64,000 nt of DNA from Bradyrhizobium arachidis (GTDB lineage Bacteria > Pseudomonadota > Alphaproteobacteria > Rhizobiales > Xanthobacteraceae). This document shows, one piece after another, positions 52,896 through 63,332 of this stretch. Where the stretch lies: the NCBI RefSeq assembly GCF_024758505.1, contig NZ_CP077970.1, positions 8,883,501 through 8,947,500 on the forward strand, in the 5' to 3' direction. Within the stretch, counting starts at the first letter, position 1; every line of letters begins with the position of its first letter. The notes beneath the pieces were generated by a model. That model saw only the letters and a list, made by a program, of their open reading frames with translations. It made no database searches and had not been told where the DNA came from. The position numbers and the translations under genes are program-made.

Positions 52896-52920
52896 CTGGC
52901 GCCCGGATCGCGGGCGCCAG
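52896..52920 (-). promoter_or_regulatory. GC-rich stem-loop between frcB and frcC
   Basis: The perfect 10-base arms CTGGCGCCCG / CGGGCGCCAG enclose a 5-base loop (GATCG). There is no T-run, so it is not a classical terminator. In binding-protein operons such hairpins stabilise the upstream (binding protein) message and lower expression of the downstream genes; that role is inferred here. Confidence 0.55.
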
Positions 52921-52952
52921 TCCTTGCCAGCGGCTACAAGTCAAGCGTGAGA

Positions 52953-53972
52953 TCAGCCCCAGCACTTCTTCAAGGCGGCGGCGCTGTCGATCGACGGCAT
53001 CTCGCCGGCCGGCTTGTCGGTGACGAGCTCGACACCGGTGTTGACGAAGTCCAGGCCCGGCGACGCCTTCGGCTTGCCGCCGCCGGACGCGAACGCCTTC
53101 ACCGCCTCGACGCCTTTCGCCGCCATCAGCAACGGGAACTGCATGGAGGTGGCACCGATGACGCCGTCCTTCACGTTGCGCACGCCGGGGCAACCGCCGT
53201 CGACCGAAACGATCAGCACGTCCTTGTCGCGACCGACCGAGCGCAGGGCCTCGTAGGCTCCGGCTGCCGCAGGCTCGTTGATGGTATAGACGAGCGAGAT
53301 GCCGGGATCCTTCTGCAGCAAGTTCTCCATCGCCTTGCGGCCGCCCTCCTCGCTGCCGAGGGTCACATCATGGCCAACGATGCGCGCATCCTTCTCGTCG
53401 CCGATCTTGGCGGGGTTGCCGAGATCGATGCCAAAGCCTTTCAGAAAACCCTGATCGCGGGCGACATCGACCGAGATCTGGTTCACGTTCAGGTCCAGTA
53501 GCGCGATCTTCGCCGATGCCGCCTTGGCGCCCAGCGTCTTGGCGGCCCACTGGCCGATCAATTGACCCGCCAGGAAATTGTCGGTGGCAAACGTCGCGTC
53601 CGCCGCATTCGCCGGATCGAGCGGGGTATCGAGGGCAATGACCAAAATGCCCGCGGCCCGTGCCTTCTCGACGGCCGGAACGATGGCGCGGGAGTCGTTC
53701 GGTGTGATCAGGATGCCTTTGGCACCGGCGGCGATCAGGTTCTCGATGGCCGCCACCTGGCCTTCATTGTCACCGTCGACCTTTCCGGCGAAGGATCGCA
53801 GCTCGACATCATTGGCCTTGGCCGCCTCCTCGGCGCCAGCCTTCATCTTCACGAAGAACGGATTGGTGTTGGTCTTGGTGATGAGCCCGACGATCGGCTT
53901 GTCGGCGGCGAAAGCGCTCGTGGCGCCCAAAGTCAGCGCGAGTGCTGCGAATAGTCCGAATGACTGACGCAT
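52953..53972 (-). CDS. frcB: Fructose-type sugar ABC transporter, periplasmic binding protein
   Basis: The protein has 339 residues from ATG 53972 (CCAGGAGGGAATAC upstream). Signal peptide [20 protein letters not shown], then [40 protein letters not shown], the family-1 periplasmic binding fold. [37 protein letters not shown] and [16 protein letters not shown] are typical of the FrcB/RbsB family. It is the first gene of the divergent frcBCA unit. The length and order match the characterised rhizobial fructose importer. Confidence 0.83.
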   Translation of the reverse strand: MRQSFGLFAALALTLGATSAFAADKPIVGLITKTNTNPFFVKMKAGAEEAAKANDVELRSFAGKVDGDNEGQVAAIENLIAAGAKGILITPNDSRAIVPAVEKARAAGILVIALDTPLDPANAADATFATDNFLAGQLIGQWAAKTLGAKAASAKIALLDLNVNQISVDVARDQGFLKGFGIDLGNPAKIGDEKDARIVGHDVTLGSEEGGRKAMENLLQKDPGISLVYTINEPAAAGAYEALRSVGRDKDVLIVSVDGGCPGVRNVKDGVIGATSMQFPLLMAAKGVEAVKAFASGGGKPKASPGLDFVNTGVELVTDKPAGEMPSIDSAAALKKCWG

Positions 53973-54049
53973 GTATTCCCTCCTGGAGCATTTGTTGCCT
54001 GCGCGGTTCGTCCGCGTGTTGGACGATCCTAAGAGGACGAGAACGGCCC

Positions 54050-54086
54050 TGTCAATAAATAAATCATCCCGACTTATTAATTGACA
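54050..54086. promoter_or_regulatory. Inverted repeat operator candidate between frcB and the ROK gene
   Basis: The 13-base arms TGTCAATAAATAA and TTATTAATTGACA (12 of 13 pairs match) flank an 11-base centre. They are AT-rich in a GC-rich genome and lie about 78 bases before frcB and 63 bases before the ROK start. ROK repressors of the NagC/XylR type bind AT-rich dyads of this shape, so it is a likely FrcR operator. Confidence 0.65.
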
Positions 54087-54148
54087 CCCACCCTCGACTG
54101 CGTTCATTGTAGTGATCGACCGCCTTGGGAAGCGAACTTGCTGGGCAA

Positions 54149-55417
54149 ATGACCAAGGCGCTTGCGGAGCCGAGGATGGAAGAAACAGCACCGGTTGGAG
54201 CGGTTAGCCCGCCGACGGCGTTGCCGGGCGGAAGCCGCGGCACCACCCAGACGGGCGTGAGACTGTATAACGAGCGCCTGATCCTCTCCCTCATCCGGCG
54301 CCATCGCAGTCTCGCCAAAGTCGAGATCGCGCGCCTCACCGGCCTGTCGACTCAAACCACGACCGTGATCATCAATCGGCTGGAAGCCGACGGGCTGCTC
54401 CTTGCCGGCGAACCGCAGCGAGGCCGGATCGGGCAGCCCTCTGTCCCCTACTCGCTCAACCCAGACGGCGCTTTTGGTCTCGGTCTGATGATCGGCCGGC
54501 GCAGCTCCGATCTCGTGTTGATGGACTTCACCGCCGGCATCCGGGCCAGACGCCGCGCGATCTATTCGTTCCCGGTGCCCGAAGAGATCATGGCATTTGC
54601 GGAACGCGAGATGCCGGATCTTCTCGCCGAATTGCCAGAAGCCCAGCACGGCAGGATCAGCGGCCTTGGCGTTGCGATGCCATTTGAGCTGTGGAACTGG
54701 GAAGCCGATCTGCAAACGCCGCCCGGCGTGCTCGGCAAGTGGCGTGATTTCAACGTCGCCGCTGAACTCTCGCGCCGCTTCGGCCCTTGGCCGGTGCACG
54801 TCTGCAACGACGCGACTTCGGCATGCGCGGCCGAACTCACCTTCGGTGCCGGCGCAGCGTACCGGGATTTCGCCTACTTCTACATTGGCGCCTTCATCGG
54901 CGGCGGCATCGTTCTGAACGGCAGCCTCTTCCCGGGTCGCAGCGGCAATGCCGGCGCGCTCGGCTCCATGCCGATCATGCGACGGGAAGACACCGGAGAG
55001 ACAAGCCTCCAGCAGTTGATCCGCACCGCCTCCATCTATCAGCTCGAGCGCCGACTGATCGCCGCCGGTCGACCCGGCACTGATATCTGGCTCTCGCCCG
55101 ACGACTGGTCGAGCTTCGAGGACCCGCTCGATGCGTGGGTTACGGCAGCAGCCGAGGCCCTGGCCCAGGCCATCGCCGCGTTGCTGGCCGTGATCGACTT
55201 TGAAGCCATCATCATCGACGGAGCCTTTCCGCTCGATGTGCGCCGTCGCCTCGTCGAGCGCACAAATGAACATTGGGCCCGCATGGACCGGCAGGGCCTC
55301 ACCGACGCCGTGGTGTTGGAAGGCTCGATCGGGCGTGATGCACGCGCGATCGGTGGTGCGGCCTTGCCGTTGCTCGCGGAATTCGCTCGCGATCACGACG
55401 TACTCTTCAAGGAATGA
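54149..55417 (+). CDS. frcR: ROK family transcriptional regulator (FrcR-like)
   Basis: The product has 422 residues from ATG 54149; ATG 54176, with GGAG 6 bases upstream, is the main alternative. An N-terminal winged HTH lies at about 40-100: [40 protein letters not shown]. It is followed by the ROK kinase-like sugar domain ([40 protein letters not shown]). The ROK zinc motif CxCGxxGCxE is not visible. It is divergent from frcBCA and upstream of the kinase, which suggests a sugar-responsive repressor of the local module. Confidence 0.82.
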   Translation: MTKALAEPRMEETAPVGAVSPPTALPGGSRGTTQTGVRLYNERLILSLIRRHRSLAKVEIARLTGLSTQTTTVIINRLEADGLLLAGEPQRGRIGQPSVPYSLNPDGAFGLGLMIGRRSSDLVLMDFTAGIRARRRAIYSFPVPEEIMAFAEREMPDLLAELPEAQHGRISGLGVAMPFELWNWEADLQTPPGVLGKWRDFNVAAELSRRFGPWPVHVCNDATSACAAELTFGAGAAYRDFAYFYIGAFIGGGIVLNGSLFPGRSGNAGALGSMPIMRREDTGETSLQQLIRTASIYQLERRLIAAGRPGTDIWLSPDDWSSFEDPLDAWVTAAAEALAQAIAALLAVIDFEAIIIDGAFPLDVRRRLVERTNEHWARMDRQGLTDAVVLEGSIGRDARAIGGAALPLLAEFARDHDVLFKE

Positions 55418-55535
55418 GCATGGTCGACGACATGGCTGACCACTCCGAGCGCATCATCGTGCCTGGCGCGGATCGTTCCTCCCGCGCGTGCCTGGCGGTC
55501 TCGAGGCTTGTCGCGATGAACGGGGGTGACGCATC

Positions 55536-56504
55536 GTGATTCTTGTCTGTGGCGAAGCCCTGATCGATCTGTTCGTGACGAGGCCCGGCCGGTCGGAAAT
55601 GTCGGCCCGTGCCGTTGCCGGTGGCTCTCCCTTCAATGTCGCCATTGGTCTCGCCCGGCTTGGCGTTCGAACGGCCTTCCTGAGCGGCATCTCGCACGAT
55701 CACTTCGGCGCGTTCCTCGCGGACAGGCTGGCTTGCGAAGGCGTGGATGATGGCTTCCTCGTGCGCACCGACCGCCCGTCGACGATTTCGATCGTGGCGA
55801 CGACCGACGACGGTGAACCGAATTACGCTTTCCATGGCGACGGTGCGGCAGACCGTTCGCTTGGGCTTGCCCACCTTCCCAGCGCGCTGCCGGACGATAT
55901 TCAGGCTCTGACCTTCGGCTCTTATTCGATGGCGGTCGAGCCGGTCGGCACCACATTTGCCGCGCTCGCCCGACGCGAGCATGGTCGCCGCGTCATTAGC
56001 GTCGATGCGAACGTCCGTCCAACCGTCGTCAGCGATATGCAAAGCTGGGCCGTCGCCGCGGAACGCTTCTACCTGATGGCCACGATGATCAAGGCGAGCG
56101 ACGAGGATGTTCGCATTGCGTGGGGCGGTCGCTTCTCGATTGCCGATGCGGCCGCTTACTGGCTGAAGTGCGGCGCGCGCCTGGTGGTGGTGACCGAGGG
56201 AGCGAAGGGAGCAACCGCCTTTTCCGCCGCTGGCAGCGTTTCGGTGCCCGGTCGTCCCGTGGTCGTGCGCGACACTGTGGGCGCGGGCGACACATTCCAC
56301 GCCGCGCTGCTTGCGCAGCTTGCGAAGACCGGCAGGCTGCATCCCGAGGCCATCGCCGCGCTCGACCTGTCCGCAATCCGCGAGTTGCTCGCTTACGCAA
56401 CGGCCGCCGCCGCCATCACGGTTTCCCGCGATGGTGCCGACCTGCCGACCGCCGCCGACATCGATGCGAGTACGGAGCCGAGTACGGAGCCTTGCCATGC
56501 TTGA
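55536..56504 (+). CDS. frcK: PfkB-family sugar kinase (fructokinase-like)
   Basis: The product has 322 residues with a GTG start. VILVCGEALIDLFVTRPGRS, VAGGSPFNVAIGLARLGVRT, and the C-terminal catalytic DTVGAGDTFHAALLAQLAKT with the GAGD anion hole are diagnostic of PfkB kinases; ITVSRDGADLPTAAD ends it. Probable reaction: ATP-dependent phosphorylation of the sugar imported by FrcBCA, forming fructose 6-phosphate. It is the first catabolic gene of the frcK-zwf-edd-eda run; its stop lies 58 bases before the zwf start. Confidence 0.82.
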   Translation: MILVCGEALIDLFVTRPGRSEMSARAVAGGSPFNVAIGLARLGVRTAFLSGISHDHFGAFLADRLACEGVDDGFLVRTDRPSTISIVATTDDGEPNYAFHGDGAADRSLGLAHLPSALPDDIQALTFGSYSMAVEPVGTTFAALARREHGRRVISVDANVRPTVVSDMQSWAVAAERFYLMATMIKASDEDVRIAWGGRFSIADAAAYWLKCGARLVVVTEGAKGATAFSAAGSVSVPGRPVVVRDTVGAGDTFHAALLAQLAKTGRLHPEAIAALDLSAIRELLAYATAAAAITVSRDGADLPTAADIDASTEPSTEPCHA

Positions 56505-56562
56505 CAGAGTGACGGACGCAACGCGGCCCATCGGACGGGATCGAATTGAGAAAGGCTCGCTC

Positions 56563-58041
56563 ATGACAAGCCGCGTGATTCCCGTGGCTCCCTTCGTCCT
56601 GACCGTCTTCGGAGCGACGGGCGATCTGGCGTGCCGCAAGCTGTTGCCGGCGCTGTTTCGACGCGATTTTGCGGGCCAGCTACCAGATGAAGCGACTATT
56701 TTCGGCGTCGCACGCGGTGCGATGTCGCGGGATGACTTCCTCGCCATGGTGCGCGCGGCGGTCACGAAACATGTGCCGGAATCGGAAACCACGGGACCCG
56801 AACTCGATCGCTTCCTCGCCCGCATCTCCTACATGGCTGCCGATGCAGAAGGCGAGAATGGGTGGACCGAACTCGCAGCCGCCCTGTCGGCCTACGCCGA
56901 ACGTGTTCAGGTCCACTATCTGGCGACGGCACCGCATCTGTTCGGACCGATCTGCGAAAGGCTGGGTCGCTACGGTCTTTCAACAGGCGATTCCCGCATC
57001 GTCATCGAGAAGCCGATCGGCAAGGATCTCGAGTCCGCAATCCGCCTCAATCAAACCGTCGGCATGATCTTTCCGGAGGAACGCGTCTATCGGATCGATC
57101 ACTATCTCGGCAAGGAGACGGTGCAGAATTTGATGGCGTTGCGGTTCGCCAACGCATTGTTCGAGCCGCTGTGGAATGCCGCTCACATCGACCACGTACA
57201 GATTACGGTCGCCGAATCGATCGGCGTGGAGGAGCGCGGCCCCTACTACGACAAGTCCGGCGCCCTGCGCGACATGGTGCAGAACCATCTCTTGCAGCTG
57301 CTCTGCCTGGTGGCGATGGAGCCGCCACATTCGCTCGAAGCCGACGCCGTGCGCGACGAGAAGCTCAAGATCCTGAAATCGCTCGAACGGATCGACGAAA
57401 CAAACGCGGCATTCCTGACCGTGCCGGGCCAATACCGCGCCGGCGCATGCGACGGCATCGCGGTTCCGGGTTATGCGGAAGAAATCACCGATCGCCCAAG
57501 CTCGACCGAGACTTTCGTTGCGCTCAAGGCGGCCGTTGCGAACTGGCGCTGGACCGGCGTTCCCTTCTACCTGCGCACCGGAAAGCGGTTGCAGCAACGC
57601 AGTTCCGAGATCGTCGTGACCTTCAGGAAAGTTCCGCATTCGATCTTCAATTCGAATTCGGGAAAGGCCGTGCAGACACGGCTTGTGATCCGCCTGCAGC
57701 CGGACGAGGGAATCAAGCTCTGGCTCATGATCAAGGAGCCCGGGCCGGGCGGCATGCGGCTGCAATATGTCCCGCTCGACATGAGCTTTGCGGAAGCATT
57801 CGACGTCTCGGTACCGGACGCTTACGAACGACTGTTGATGGATGTGGTCCGCGGAGACGCGACCTTGTTCATGCGCCGGGATGAAGTCGAGGCGGCATGG
57901 CGCTGGATCGACCCGATCCGTCAGGCGTGGAGCCAGATGAATGAAATCCCGCGCCCCTATGTTGCCGGCAGCTGGGGCCCCTCCGCCGCCGTCGCGCTGA
58001 TCGAACGCGACAGCCGAACATGGATGGAGGACGGCCCGTGA
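56563..58041 (+). CDS. zwf: Glucose-6-phosphate dehydrogenase
   Basis: The product has 492 residues from ATG 56563; ATG 56497, overlapping the kinase end, would add 22 residues. NADP motif [20 protein letters not shown], catalytic [33 protein letters not shown] and [20 protein letters not shown] are diagnostic. It opens the Entner-Doudoroff branch by converting glucose 6-phosphate to 6-phosphogluconolactone. The usual next enzyme, lactonase (pgl), is not encoded between zwf and edd. Confidence 0.95.
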   Translation: MTSRVIPVAPFVLTVFGATGDLACRKLLPALFRRDFAGQLPDEATIFGVARGAMSRDDFLAMVRAAVTKHVPESETTGPELDRFLARISYMAADAEGENGWTELAAALSAYAERVQVHYLATAPHLFGPICERLGRYGLSTGDSRIVIEKPIGKDLESAIRLNQTVGMIFPEERVYRIDHYLGKETVQNLMALRFANALFEPLWNAAHIDHVQITVAESIGVEERGPYYDKSGALRDMVQNHLLQLLCLVAMEPPHSLEADAVRDEKLKILKSLERIDETNAAFLTVPGQYRAGACDGIAVPGYAEEITDRPSSTETFVALKAAVANWRWTGVPFYLRTGKRLQQRSSEIVVTFRKVPHSIFNSNSGKAVQTRLVIRLQPDEGIKLWLMIKEPGPGGMRLQYVPLDMSFAEAFDVSVPDAYERLLMDVVRGDATLFMRRDEVEAAWRWIDPIRQAWSQMNEIPRPYVAGSWGPSAAVALIERDSRTWMEDGP

Positions 58042-58090
58042 CCACGGAGCAGCGCTTAGTCGATGCTCAATCCGCGAACAGGAGGCCTGT

Positions 58091-59929
58091 ATGACGATCG
58101 AAGCAAGGGTCAATGCGCGCGTCGCCGAAGTGACGGATCGCATCGCTCGGCGCAGTGGCGACAGAAGAGCACGCTATCTCGACCGCATTGCGAACGCGGC
58201 GAGCACGCCGGTGCGGCGGCGACTGGGATGCGCCAACCAGGCCCACGCCTTCGCTGCTTGCGGAGGGCACGACAAGAAGCTGATGCAGGATGGCCACGTT
58301 CCCAGCCTCGGAATTGTCACGGCCTACAACGATATGCTCTCGGCGCATCAGCCCTACGAGCGTTTCCCTGAACTCATCCGACAGAGCGCGCGTGCAGCGG
58401 GGGGTGTTGCCCAGGTCGCAGGCGGCGTGCCGGCGATGTGCGACGGCATCACACAAGGCGAAGCGGGAATGGAGCTCTCGCTGTTCTCGCGCGAGGTCAT
58501 CGCCTTGTCCACGGCGATCGCGCTGTCGCATCAAACCTTCGATGCCGCCGTATTTCTCGGCATTTGCGACAAGATCGTGCCGGGCCTCGTTATCGGCGCG
58601 CTCTCGTTCGGGCATTTGCCCGCGGTCTTCATTCCGTCGGGGCCGATGACCTCGGGCCTGGCCAACAACGAAAAAGCGAAAATCCGCCAGGCCTACGCGG
58701 AAGGAAAGCTCGGTCGCGAAGCTCTGCTGGAAGCGGAAGCGCAAGCCTACCACGGCGCGGGGACGTGCACGTTTTACGGGACGGCCAACACCAACCAGAT
58801 GCTGATGGAGATCATGGGCGTTCAGCTGCCGGGCGCATCTTTCGTGAACCCGAACACGCCGTTGCGCGATGCGCTCACTTGCGCAGCGACCGAGCGAGCA
58901 TTGGACATGACCTCGCTCGGCAATCAGTACACCCCGATCGGGCGCGTGCTCGACGAGCGCGCTTTCGTCAACGGCATCGTGGGGCTGCACGCCACTGGCG
59001 GTTCGACCAATCTGACGCTGCATCTGGTTGCCATGGCCGCGGCGGCCGGCCTCACTCTTACCTGGGACGATTTCGCTGACCTCGCCGAGGTCAGCCCGCT
59101 TTTGGCCCGGATCTATCCCAACGGTTCTGCAGACGTGAACCATTTCCATGCCGCCGGCGGCATGAGCTTCCTGATCCGGGAACTGCTCGGAGCCGGCCTC
59201 TTGCACGCAAACGTCACCACAGTCGCGGGCGATGGCCTGGCGGCATACCTGAGCGAGCCGAAGCTCGGCTCCGAGGGAACGCTAACTTGGCATGAAGGAG
59301 CGCAGGCCAGCGGTGATTCTTCCGTGCTGCGAGGCGCTTCCGAGCCCTTTCAAAAGACAGGTGGGCTGAAAGTCCTGAATGGCGACATCGGGACGGCCAT
59401 CATCAAGACATCAGCCGTTGCGCCACAACGGCATGTGATCGAAGCGCCTGCCCGCGTCTTCCATTCCCAGGAAGAGTTGCAGAAAGCCTTTGCGGCGGGA
59501 GAACTCACGAGCGATCTCGTCATCGTCATGCGCTTCCAGGGACCGAGAGCCAACGGAATGCCGGAGTTGCACAAGCTGATGCCCCCACTCGGCGTGTTGC
59601 AGGATCGTGGTCTCAAAGTCGCCCTCGTGACCGACGGCAGGCTTTCGGGCGCCTCTGGCAAGGTGCCGGCTGCCATTCACGTCACGCCGGAAGCGGCCGA
59701 AGGGGGCACAATCGCCAAAATATGCGATGGCGACCTCATCAGAGTTGACGCCATTGCAGGCCGACTCGAAGTTCTCGTCGATCCCGCAGAATGGAGGGCG
59801 CGGGAGCCGATGCGTTTCGATTCGTCCATCGTACAAAGCGGAGTCGGACGAGAGCTATTCGCAATTTTTCGCGACCGCGTTGGTCGTGCCGACAATGGCG
59901 CAAGCATCTTTCAGGGAGTGGCGACATGA
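58091..59929 (+). CDS. edd: Phosphogluconate dehydratase (Entner-Doudoroff)
   Basis: The product has 612 residues. AGGAGGCCTGT precedes the [62 protein letters not shown] and [20 protein letters not shown] carry the conserved Fe-S cysteines of the IlvD/Edd family. Length and the [20 protein letters not shown] segment fit Edd. It converts 6-phosphogluconate to KDPG. Its stop overlaps the eda start (ATGA). Confidence 0.96.
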   Translation: MTIEARVNARVAEVTDRIARRSGDRRARYLDRIANAASTPVRRRLGCANQAHAFAACGGHDKKLMQDGHVPSLGIVTAYNDMLSAHQPYERFPELIRQSARAAGGVAQVAGGVPAMCDGITQGEAGMELSLFSREVIALSTAIALSHQTFDAAVFLGICDKIVPGLVIGALSFGHLPAVFIPSGPMTSGLANNEKAKIRQAYAEGKLGREALLEAEAQAYHGAGTCTFYGTANTNQMLMEIMGVQLPGASFVNPNTPLRDALTCAATERALDMTSLGNQYTPIGRVLDERAFVNGIVGLHATGGSTNLTLHLVAMAAAAGLTLTWDDFADLAEVSPLLARIYPNGSADVNHFHAAGGMSFLIRELLGAGLLHANVTTVAGDGLAAYLSEPKLGSEGTLTWHEGAQASGDSSVLRGASEPFQKTGGLKVLNGDIGTAIIKTSAVAPQRHVIEAPARVFHSQEELQKAFAAGELTSDLVIVMRFQGPRANGMPELHKLMPPLGVLQDRGLKVALVTDGRLSGASGKVPAAIHVTPEAAEGGTIAKICDGDLIRVDAIAGRLEVLVDPAEWRAREPMRFDSSIVQSGVGRELFAIFRDRVGRADNGASIFQGVAT

Positions 59930-60606
59930 CCGTGCAGCGAGGCCTGCGCGAAACTCTCTCGAAGACGCCGGTCATTCCCGTAATTTCTCTTGATACTGCT
60001 TCGGATGCGATCCCTCTGGCACGTGCGCTGGCGGCCGGCGGCTTGTCTGTCATTGAAGTCACACTTCGCACGGCTGCAGCTCTCGACTCGATCCGCGCGA
60101 TTACAAGTGAGGTCGAGACCGTCGAGGTCGGCGCGGGAACGATCATCGAACCCACGCAGCTCGAGGCAGCGAGGCGGGCCGGCGCGCGTTTCGCCGTTTC
60201 GCCAGGTTACACCAATCGCCTGCTTGACGCTGCGGAGACGAGCGAGATCCCGCTCTTACCGGGCGTCTCGAGCGCATCCGAGGCACTGGGCCTGATCGAA
60301 CGCAACTTTCAGTTTGCAAAATTCTTTCCTGCCGAGTCGGTCGGGGGCGTTGATTTTCTTTCCTCACTTGCCTCGCCCTTGCCGCAACTCAAATTCTGTC
60401 CCACGGGCGGCATAACTCGGCAAAGCGCGCCTCGATATCTGGAGCTGACAAATGTCCTCTGCGTGGGTGGCTCCTGGATGGCTCCAAGGAATCTGGTCTC
60501 CGCACGCGATTGGGCGTCCATCACCGTTGCGAGCAGGGCCGCCGCCGCACTGGCTTCCGTGCGGCAAAGACAGGGTATGAACTCCAAGATGACGCTGCTG
60601 ACCTAG
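59926..60606 (+). CDS. eda: KDPG aldolase
   Basis: The product has 226 residues. It is the class I aldolase: [20 protein letters not shown] with the active Glu, then the Schiff-base lysine in [20 protein letters not shown], and [20 protein letters not shown]. It splits KDPG to pyruvate and glyceraldehyde 3-phosphate. Translationally coupled to edd. It is the last gene of the sugar module. Confidence 0.95.
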   Translation: MTVQRGLRETLSKTPVIPVISLDTASDAIPLARALAAGGLSVIEVTLRTAAALDSIRAITSEVETVEVGAGTIIEPTQLEAARRAGARFAVSPGYTNRLLDAAETSEIPLLPGVSSASEALGLIERNFQFAKFFPAESVGGVDFLSSLASPLPQLKFCPTGGITRQSAPRYLELTNVLCVGGSWMAPRNLVSARDWASITVASRAAAALASVRQRQGMNSKMTLLT

Positions 60607-60625
60607 CAAGAGCCGACGGACGGGA

Positions 60626-61297
60626 TCACCCCGTTGGCGTGCCCTGCTTCCATTGGCTGCCGGCGATCTTGGCTGCGGCAATCACGGCCTGGGTGCGGCT
60701 TTCCACCCCGAGCTTTTGCAGGATGGCGGAGACGTGGGCCTTGATGGTCGCCTCGGAGACGCCGAGCTCGTAGGCGATCTGCTTATTGAGCAGTCCCTCC
60801 GACAGCATCATCAGCACCCGCACCTGTTGCGGGGTGAGCGTCACCAGCCGGTCGCGCAGGCGCGACATGTCGGGATCCGCCGGCGCCGACAGGTCGGTAT
60901 CTGCGGGCACCCAGACATCGCCCTCCATCACCTTGAGGATGGCGTCGCGCAGGGTCTCGACGCCGAACCGTTTTGGAATGAAACCCGAGGCGCCGAAATC
61001 CAGCGAGCGGCGGATGGTGGCGCTGTCGTCGGAGGCGGAGACGATGACCACCGGGATCGCCGGATATTGCGCCCGCAAATAGATCAGGCCGGAAAAACCG
61101 GAGATTCCGGGCATCGAGAGATCGAGCAGGATCAAATCGACTTCCGAGTTCTGCTCCAGGAGCCTGGTCAGATCCTCGAACGATCCCGCCTCGTCGATCT
61201 TGGCCGAGGTCAGGACGCCGGCCACCGCCTGCCGCAACGCGTCGCGGAACAGCGGATGATCATCGGCAATGACAAGGTGGGTTGAGGGAGCGTTCAT
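60626..61297 (-). CDS. LuxR/NarL-type response regulator (orphan)
   Basis: The product has 223 residues. Receiver domain about 8-125: VIADDHPLFRDALRQAV, phospho-Asp in DLILLDLSMPGISGFSGLIY, switch VIVSASDDSATIRRSL and FIPKRFGVETLRDAILKV. HTH about 150-215: LTPQQVRVLMMLSEGLLNKQ, IAYELGVSEATIKAHVSAIL, then QKLGVESRTQAVIAA. No kinase gene is adjacent; the nearest is the hybrid kinase 12 kb away. It is convergent with eda and divergent from the MFS gene. Confidence 0.92.
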   Translation of the reverse strand: MNAPSTHLVIADDHPLFRDALRQAVAGVLTSAKIDEAGSFEDLTRLLEQNSEVDLILLDLSMPGISGFSGLIYLRAQYPAIPVVIVSASDDSATIRRSLDFGASGFIPKRFGVETLRDAILKVMEGDVWVPADTDLSAPADPDMSRLRDRLVTLTPQQVRVLMMLSEGLLNKQIAYELGVSEATIKAHVSAILQKLGVESRTQAVIAAAKIAGSQWKQGTPTG

Positions 61298-61608
61298 CGT
61301 CTCTTGCTGTCGTTACGCCCGAGTGGACAACGTGGGGACAACCACACCGGGGGCTTACCCAATTCTTCCCCGACCGGCGCTGGCATGCAAGTACACATTA
61401 TCCCTTTGCTGCAAAGGGGTTAATCCGAAACCTCCGCTTTGCCGCACGGTATCGAACGGCCGGTCGTCAGGTGCACGTCAGTGCGCAAGGCCGAAAGTCG
61501 TATTGGGGGAGGTTTCACGACGATGTTACTTTAGCGCAAGGCCCAGGGTGATCCGGCACGTCCGGTCGTCCGGGAGATAGCAACGAATTTTCGGGGAGCG
61601 AACTCAAC
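61298..61608. other. Divergent promoter region between response regulator and MFS gene
   Basis: These 311 bases contain no supported gene. They carry the CCCTTTGC-T-GCAAAGGG palindrome listed separately and a GGGGAG ribosome-binding site for the MFS gene at the right end. Confidence 0.5.
61402..61418. promoter_or_regulatory. 17-bp palindrome in divergent promoter region
   Basis: CCCTTTGC-T-GCAAAGGG has perfect 8-base arms and a 1-base centre, 105 bases from the response-regulator start and 191 from the MFS start. Likely a dimeric repressor or activator site, with the flanking response regulator as the first candidate. Confidence 0.45.
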
Positions 61609-63273
61609 ATGTCGACAATGGCTGTGTCCCAAGCTGGCGCAGGAGGGATGACGAAGGACGAACGGTTCGTCATTCTCGCCTCCTCGCTCGGTACCGTGTT
61701 CGAATGGTACGATTTCTACCTCTACGGATCGCTCGCCGGCATCATCGGCGCACAATTCTTCTCGGCCTATCCGCCGGCCACCCGTGACATCTTCGCGCTG
61801 CTGGCCTTCGCCGCGGGCTTCCTGGTGCGCCCCTTCGGCGCCATCGTGTTCGGCCGCGTCGGCGACATCGTCGGCCGCAAATACACCTTCCTCGTCACCA
61901 TCCTGATCATGGGTCTGTCGACCTTCATCGTCGGCCTCCTGCCGAACGCGGCGACCATCGGCATCGCGGCCCCGATCATCCTGATCGCGCTGCGCCTCGC
62001 CCAGGGTCTCGCCCTCGGCGGCGAGTATGGCGGTGCCGCGACCTACGTCGCGGAGCACGCGCCGAACGGCAAGCGCGGCTACTACACCTCCTTCATCCAG
62101 ACCACCGCGACGCTCGGCCTGTTCCTGTCGCTGCTGGTGATCCTGTTCACCCGCTCGGCGCTCGGCGAGGCCGACTTCGCGGCGTGGGGCTGGCGCATTC
62201 CGTTCCTGGTCTCGGTGCTGCTGCTCGGCATCTCGGTCTGGATCCGGCTGCGGCTGAACGAATCGCCGATCTTCCAGAAGATGAAGGACGAAGGTAAGGG
62301 CTCGAAGGCGCCGCTGACCGAAGCCTTCGGCAACTGGCAGAACGGCAAGCTCGTCCTGCTCGCGCTGCTCGGCGGCGTGATGGGCCAGGGCGTGGTCTGG
62401 TACACCGGCCAGTTCTACGCGCTGTTCTTCCTGCAATCGATCCTGAAGGTCGACGGCTACACCGCCAACCTCTTGATCGCCTGGTCGCTGCTGCTCGGCA
62501 CCGGCTTCTTCATCGTGTTCGGCGCGCTGTCCGACAAGATCGGCCGCAAGCCGATCATCCTCGGCGGCTGCCTGATCGCGGCGCTGACCTTCTTCCCGAT
62601 CTTCAAGATGATCACCACCAACGCCAACCCGGCGCTGGAAAAGGCGATCGAGAGCGCGAAGGTCGAGGTTGTGGCCGATCCCGGAGGCTGCGGCGATCTG
62701 TTCAACCCGGTCGGCACCCGCGTCTTCACCGCGCCTTGCGACACCGCCCGCGCCTTCCTGTCCCAGTCGTCGGTCAAGTACGCGACGACCGCAGGTCCGG
62801 CCGGCTCCGGCGTGAAGGTCATGGTCAACGGCAAGGAAGTGGCCTACGCGAACGCCAAGGACGGCAACCCCGCGATCACCGCGGCGGTGCAGGCGGCCGG
62901 CTATCCCAAGGCGGGCGACGCCGGCATCGTGAAGATGGCGCATCCGCTCGACATCTTCCGTCCGCAGGTGGCCGCGATCATCGGGCTGCTGTTCGTCCTG
63001 GTCGTCTATGTGACCATGGTGTACGGCCCGATCGCCGCGATGCTGGTCGAACTGTTCCCGACCCGCATCCGCTACACCTCGATGTCGCTGCCCTACCACA
63101 TCGGCAACGGCTGGTTCGGCGGCCTCTTGCCCGCGACCGCGTTCGCGATCGTGGCCTCGACCGGCGACATCTATGCAGGTCTCTGGTACCCGATCATCTT
63201 CGCGTCCATCACGGTCGTGATCGGCTTCCTGTTCCTGCCCGAGACCAAGGACGTCGACATCAAGGCGACCTGA
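61609..63273 (+). CDS. MFS transporter, MHS (metabolite:H+ symporter) family
   Basis: The protein has 554 residues with about 12 helices. ASSLGTVFEWYDFYLYGSLA is the MHS signature; FLVRPFGAIVFGRVGDIVGR and RLAQGLALGGEYGGAATYVA follow, and the C-terminal LVELFPTRIRYTSMSLPYHI is also typical. Unusual is a soluble insert of about 115 residues (about 345-460) between helices in the second half, containing two cysteines (GGCGDLF, APCDTAR). Most MHS members lack it. Substrate is probably a carboxylate or betaine-like compound. It ends with a strong terminator. Confidence 0.9.
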   Translation: MSTMAVSQAGAGGMTKDERFVILASSLGTVFEWYDFYLYGSLAGIIGAQFFSAYPPATRDIFALLAFAAGFLVRPFGAIVFGRVGDIVGRKYTFLVTILIMGLSTFIVGLLPNAATIGIAAPIILIALRLAQGLALGGEYGGAATYVAEHAPNGKRGYYTSFIQTTATLGLFLSLLVILFTRSALGEADFAAWGWRIPFLVSVLLLGISVWIRLRLNESPIFQKMKDEGKGSKAPLTEAFGNWQNGKLVLLALLGGVMGQGVVWYTGQFYALFFLQSILKVDGYTANLLIAWSLLLGTGFFIVFGALSDKIGRKPIILGGCLIAALTFFPIFKMITTNANPALEKAIESAKVEVVADPGGCGDLFNPVGTRVFTAPCDTARAFLSQSSVKYATTAGPAGSGVKVMVNGKEVAYANAKDGNPAITAAVQAAGYPKAGDAGIVKMAHPLDIFRPQVAAIIGLLFVLVVYVTMVYGPIAAMLVELFPTRIRYTSMSLPYHIGNGWFGGLLPATAFAIVASTGDIYAGLWYPIIFASITVVIGFLFLPETKDVDIKAT

Positions 63274-63297
63274 TCGACGGCACCAATCAACCAAACG

Positions 63298-63331
63298 AAC
63301 CGGCCGCGGATTCCGCGGCCGGTTTTGTTTT
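63298..63331 (+). terminator. Rho-independent terminator
   Basis: The 12-base perfect stem AACCGGCCGCGG / CCGCGGCCGGTT with loop ATT is followed by TTGTTTTG. It ends the MFS gene and lies against the convergent YjbQ gene. Confidence 0.9.
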
Positions 63332-63332
63332 G

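Noticed and set aside
61531..63294. Minus-strand open frame of 587 codons opposite the MFS transporter
   Set aside because: Low-complexity Arg/Glu/Asp/Gln sequence, antisense to a well-conserved transporter.
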